From positions 1,922,001-1,986,000 of the forward strand of contig NZ_CP023067.1 in NCBI RefSeq assembly GCF_002288525.1: a DNA stretch of 64,000 nt, written 5' to 3'. The notes beneath the pieces are model-generated. The model was not told the DNA's origin and did not search any database. It saw nothing but the letters and a program-made list of their open reading frames with translations. This document shows positions 61,277 through 64,000 of this stretch, piece after piece (the first letter of the stretch is position 1; each line of letters starts with the position of its first letter). Both the position numbers and the translations under genes were made by a program. Origin of the DNA: Sinorhizobium sojae CCBAU 05684. Lineage in GTDB: Bacteria; Pseudomonadota; Alphaproteobacteria; Rhizobiales; Rhizobiaceae.

Positions 61277-61795
61277 TCAACTTATCCTAGCATTGATTAA
61301 AACCGTGGTTAGGACAAGTGCGATCAGGAGCGTTTGTGCTTGCGAAGAGATCACCTGCTGAACACGCGAGATGTAAAAATAGCCTTCTGATAATTGGATC
61401 GCAATCATGCCATATGCGTCATACGCAAACAGCAAACTCTTGATGAGGTAATAAGCGACCGATGCTGTCAGCACGATGTTGCATGATTTTTGGAAAGCAC
61501 CCGCGCCGAACCCATCTTTCACCAGGAATGCCGCAACAGCGGCCAAGGCAACGGTCAAGCTTGCGATATAACCGACCGTTTCTTTTACTATATCAGCCGC
61601 GGCAACACGAGTTGCGATGTCTGATTCTGGTACTTTTGTCCCTTTTGGATCCGGCAATGCCAACATTGGCTCATGATTGATGACATAAATTATGGTCCCG
61701 ATCGCGATGATAAGCGTGATCGCGATCGCAAATGGGTAAAGATGGGTCGAGATACCTTTCGTTTGCATGCACCCCTCGAAATAACTTACGAACAA
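61277..61795 (-). CDS. Small four-helix membrane protein
   Basis: The 172-residue product has hydrophobic helices at about 20-38 (PFAIAITLIIAIGTIIYVI), 77-93, 103-122 and a last one near the C-terminus (LLIALVLTTVLINARI). The Met at residue 10 (MQTKGISTHLYP) is an alternative start. No family recognised. It lies 18 bases upstream of the PEGA-like gene, so the two form an operon and may form a sensor or effector pair in the envelope. Confidence 0.6.
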   Translation of the reverse strand: MFVSYFEGCMQTKGISTHLYPFAIAITLIIAIGTIIYVINHEPMLALPDPKGTKVPESDIATRVAAADIVKETVGYIASLTVALAAVAAFLVKDGFGAGAFQKSCNIVLTASVAYYLIKSLLFAYDAYGMIAIQLSEGYFYISRVQQVISSQAQTLLIALVLTTVLINARIS

Positions 61796-62006
61796 AAAAA
61801 ACCATATCAGGTGGTGTGGAAGAATGGGAGCATGTCAGAGTATGACACCACCGCCGCGTATCCGAATGATGAGAGGAGCGACAAAGCTCGCCCTTCCAAG
61901 ACGCATAGAAAGCCTAATCGCCCCCGGTTGCTACGAGCTACGCGCCACCGTTCCGCAACAGGTCGATCGCCTCCGCGCCATGCCTTCCATGAGGCTGTTC
62001 GAGGAG

Positions 62007-62270
62007 TCACTTCGTCGTCACGCCAAGGTGGGGCGCACCACCCTCATTCGACCAGCACGAACAGGGCACCCCCGCGGGACCGGTGCCATACGAGCACACC
62101 ACCTTGGGCGTCGTGCACTGCCTGGGCCCTTCCGAAGAACTCATTTGCGAAGTGGTCGTACCGGATTTGGCGGAGACGAGCGCGGTCTCCGCGGGTGCAA
62201 CCGTTTCGCTGCAAGACGATGCAAGCAACTGAAGTACAATAATAAGTGAGACACGGACAAAGTTTTTCAT
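62007..62270 (-). CDS. Small lipoprotein in prophage cargo
   Basis: From ATG 62270 the 87-residue product has a lipoprotein signal (MKNFVRVSLIIVLQLLASSC). The mature part is Ser/Thr-rich, then Cys-rich (QCTTPKVVCSYGTG and GVPCSCW). It lies at the far end of the cargo block next to portal. No function assigned. A longer frame adds only 12 residues. Confidence 0.55.
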   Translation of the reverse strand: MKNFVRVSLIIVLQLLASSCSETVAPAETALVSAKSGTTTSQMSSSEGPRQCTTPKVVCSYGTGPAGVPCSCWSNEGGAPHLGVTTK

Positions 62271-62426
62271 GTTCATCGGCATATGTCGCCTCGGGCGAGC
62301 ATTCAAGAGTTTCTAGTATTACTGGGTTGCACCACAGCAAGGAAAGACCCCTGCTGCTCGGACTCATACGCCTGCATTTAAGTGTGCCTATCGGCGCGGG
62401 AGCGCCGTGGAACGAGGTATCGAAGT

Positions 62427-64000
62427 TCACCCCGGCACCCCTCCTACCTGCGCCGCCGTCAGCGGCTCGCCGCCCATCATTTCCGCAGCATTCTGCTCTC
62501 GCTTCAGGTCCAGCTCCGCGTCGATCTGGTAGCGCTTCAGCGCGCCCTTCTGCTGGATTTCGGCAAGCTTCAGTTCGCGGTCTATCTCCAGTTTCCGCCG
62601 CTCGTTTTCCGCCAAAAGCCGCGCCTTTTCGGCCTCCGCCTGCGACCGCATCTGAAGCTTCTGCATCTCCGGGTTCGGCTGCTCGGCCGCGGCCTGCATG
62701 CGCCGGTGGATCTCCTCCGGCGTCGGCTTGGTGAAGTAGAGCTCGGGTGATTTCAGCCCCGCCGCCTCCACCGATTTGGCAATGCCGTTATAGAGGTTGT
62801 CTGGCGAGACATAGGGGTTGTCCGGCCCCAGCGTCGCCAGGAGCTTCTCCTGCAATTGCTGGATCATCTGGATCATCATCATGTCGCGCTCGCGCGTGCC
62901 GGCGCCAAGGCCGGTGTTCACCGTCGCGTCCATCTCCGCGTTCCAGTGGCGCGGATCGAAGCTCACCCATTGCCCGCGCAGCCGCACGGCGCGCGGCCGG
63001 TCCTGGTGCTTGATCACGAGGCGCAAGAGGCCCTTGAACACGCGCCTCAAGCCATGCGCAAAGGTGCGCACCATCAGCTCCGTCTGGCCGATCCCCGCCT
63101 GCTCGATCAGCGCCGTTGCCCGCGCCGTCATGTTCATAAGCGCGTCCGGTGCAAGCCCGCTCGAGGCGTCGGAAATTCCCGTGCGGTCCGTCGCCTCCTG
63201 GTCGAGATAGGAGAGCATCGCAAAGGATTCCTTGGCGACGAAGGGCACCATCGTATAGCCCACCGCCGCCCGCGCATCGATCCCCTGGCTCACCCGGATC
63301 GGCTGGCCGAATTTTGGGTTGAGCACGGCTTCCGGATTGGCGATCGCCCCTTCCTGCACGATCGGCTGCTGGTTGTTCTGCCAGTAGAGATTGTCCAGCG
63401 TCTGGCGCATCAGCACGGTTTTCACCCGCTGGATTTCCGCCAGGTCGTCGGTCACCGAGCCGCCCTCGCGCTGGTGCGGCCGCCGCTCGATGATGAGGTC
63501 GGCAAAGGGCACCTCGTCCCATTCCTCGTTCGAAAGCAGGTTCTCCTCGCTTGTGCCACCGGCAAAGACCAGCCGGCGCAGCTCCGCGATCCCGTCGTCG
63601 TCGGCGTCGATCGTCACATAGAGCTCGTAATAGTCCACCTCCTCCAGCGCCTTCGGCATCTCGTCCCGCGCCGCGAAGGCGTCGCGCCGGCGGGCGAAGT
63701 CCTCGTCGTCGCGGCCGCGGTCCCCGGTCGAGGCCGGCAGCCGCTCGATCACGTCGCGGTCGTAGCCCATGGCGATCAGGTCGGAGCGGCGCATGCGCAT
63801 CGCAATGCCGGTGATCGGGCTGTCCTCGATCGAGATTGCATCCGGATGGATGAGAAATTCTTCGAGCGGCACCGCCGCCAGCCGCGGCGTGCCGCGCTCG
63901 GCGCGGCGGCGGATCTTCACGCTGTAGCTCGGCTGCTCCACCGGAGCGGCATGAGGAAAAGTGTGAAGCGGTATTCCGCCCGCCCGCTCGAAAGCATGTG
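62427..64000 (-). CDS. Phage portal protein, 5' end beyond window
   Basis: The minus-strand frame is open to the right edge of the window, giving about 524 residues of a larger protein. Conserved features include ISIEDSPITGIAMRMRRSDL, YDRDVIERLP, NLYWQNNQQPIVQEGAIANP and MLSYLDQEATDRTGISDASS, as in P22-like portals. The C-terminal 100 residues are a long coiled coil (MRSQAEAEKARLLAENERRK), the barrel helix. The Met at 63941 is internal. Upstream terminase genes should lie to the right of the window. Confidence 0.83.
   Translation of the reverse strand, partial: HAFERAGGIPLHTFPHAAPVEQPSYSVKIRRRAERGTPRLAAVPLEEFLIHPDAISIEDSPITGIAMRMRRSDLIAMGYDRDVIERLPASTGDRGRDDEDFARRRDAFAARDEMPKALEEVDYYELYVTIDADDDGIAELRRLVFAGGTSEENLLSNEEWDEVPFADLIIERRPHQREGGSVTDDLAEIQRVKTVLMRQTLDNLYWQNNQQPIVQEGAIANPEAVLNPKFGQPIRVSQGIDARAAVGYTMVPFVAKESFAMLSYLDQEATDRTGISDASSGLAPDALMNMTARATALIEQAGIGQTELMVRTFAHGLRRVFKGLLRLVIKHQDRPRAVRLRGQWVSFDPRHWNAEMDATVNTGLGAGTRERDMMMIQMIQQLQEKLLATLGPDNPYVSPDNLYNGIAKSVEAAGLKSPELYFTKPTPEEIHRRMQAAAEQPNPEMQKLQMRSQAEAEKARLLAENERRKLEIDRELKLAEIQQKGALKRYQIDAELDLKREQNAAEMMGGEPLTAAQVGGVPG

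Noticed and set aside
61673-62249. Two plus-strand frames opposite the lipoprotein and membrane genes
   Set aside because: Basic, low-complexity products, no ribosome binding site and no domain; the minus-strand signal peptides are more convincing.

Overview
The window is about 64 kb of high-GC alphaproteobacterial DNA, most consistent with the Rhizobiaceae and in particular Sinorhizobium/Ensifer. The reasons are the BA14K-type protein, the DUF1127 protein, the rhizobial cobalamin/folate methyl-transfer operon that begins with a virulence-factor-domain gene, repeated RIME-like intergenic palindromes, and DUF1515/SU10-capsid phage genes. No rRNA, tRNA, CRISPR array or intact insertion sequence was recognised. 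The species call is inference from protein families only.

Region 1 (1-38.8 kb) is chromosomal. It starts with a sugar-nucleotide pair on the minus strand: a galE-type epimerase cut by the left edge, and a UDP-xylose-synthase-like enzyme. A TetR gene and a divergent NAD(P)-binding oxidoreductase share a 13-bp inverted repeat as probable operator. An accessory patch follows with a GNAT, a broken hypothetical gene, and a 1179-residue acidic protein with a LysM-like segment, an EF-hand-like loop and a hydrophobic C-terminal part. Next come an isoquinoline 1-oxidoreductase-type pair (iorAB), a LysR gene, several gene remnants and a BA14K protein. The 16.3-21.7 kb operon encodes a virulence-factor-domain protein, an MTHFR_C-type Cys-rich protein, a MetF-like reductase, a pterin-binding methyltransferase, a small Ala-rich protein and a ferredoxin-ASKHA corrinoid activator. 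Together they look like the shared core of a B12- and folate-dependent demethylation pathway. A GlxA/AraC regulator, which could control such a pathway, lies 3.6 kb downstream. Other genes here are ArsR and a frameshifted SRPBCC gene, LysR, DUF1127, two response regulators (one with GGDEF), a K+ channel, a RibD-C reductase, a CBS protein, a large MscS-type channel, a frameshifted DUF924 gene, a DUF1636 gene behind a clear cobalamin riboswitch, two duplicated lipoproteins and an SLC13 permease.

Region 2 (38.8-64 kb and beyond the right edge) is a P22/podovirus-like prophage read on the minus strand. From right to left: portal (cut by the window edge), small protein, scaffold, SU10-type capsid, terminator, connector and tail genes, GNAT-like protein, S74-chaperone protein, tail fibre, and a lysis cassette (GH104-like endolysin, i-spanin, overlapping o-spanin, DUF1515). 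No integrase, repressor or terminase is visible.

Two blocks of lower-GC cargo interrupt the phage modules. The first, at 40.6-48.2 kb on the plus strand, is a tightly overlapping operon for a CDP-linked, probably C-methylated 6-deoxyhexose and two glycosyltransferases, lying between tail fibre and lysis genes; this suggests surface-polysaccharide (serotype) conversion by the lysogen. The second, at 57.9-62.3 kb between portal and scaffold, holds a stand-alone reverse transcriptase of the bacterial defence/UG-Abi type with a gene-free 640-bp leader, convergent with a PEGA-like secreted protein, a small membrane protein and a lipoprotein. This RT locus and the sugar operon are the best candidates for undescribed biology. 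Several frameshifts noted below may be real pseudogenes or assembly errors.
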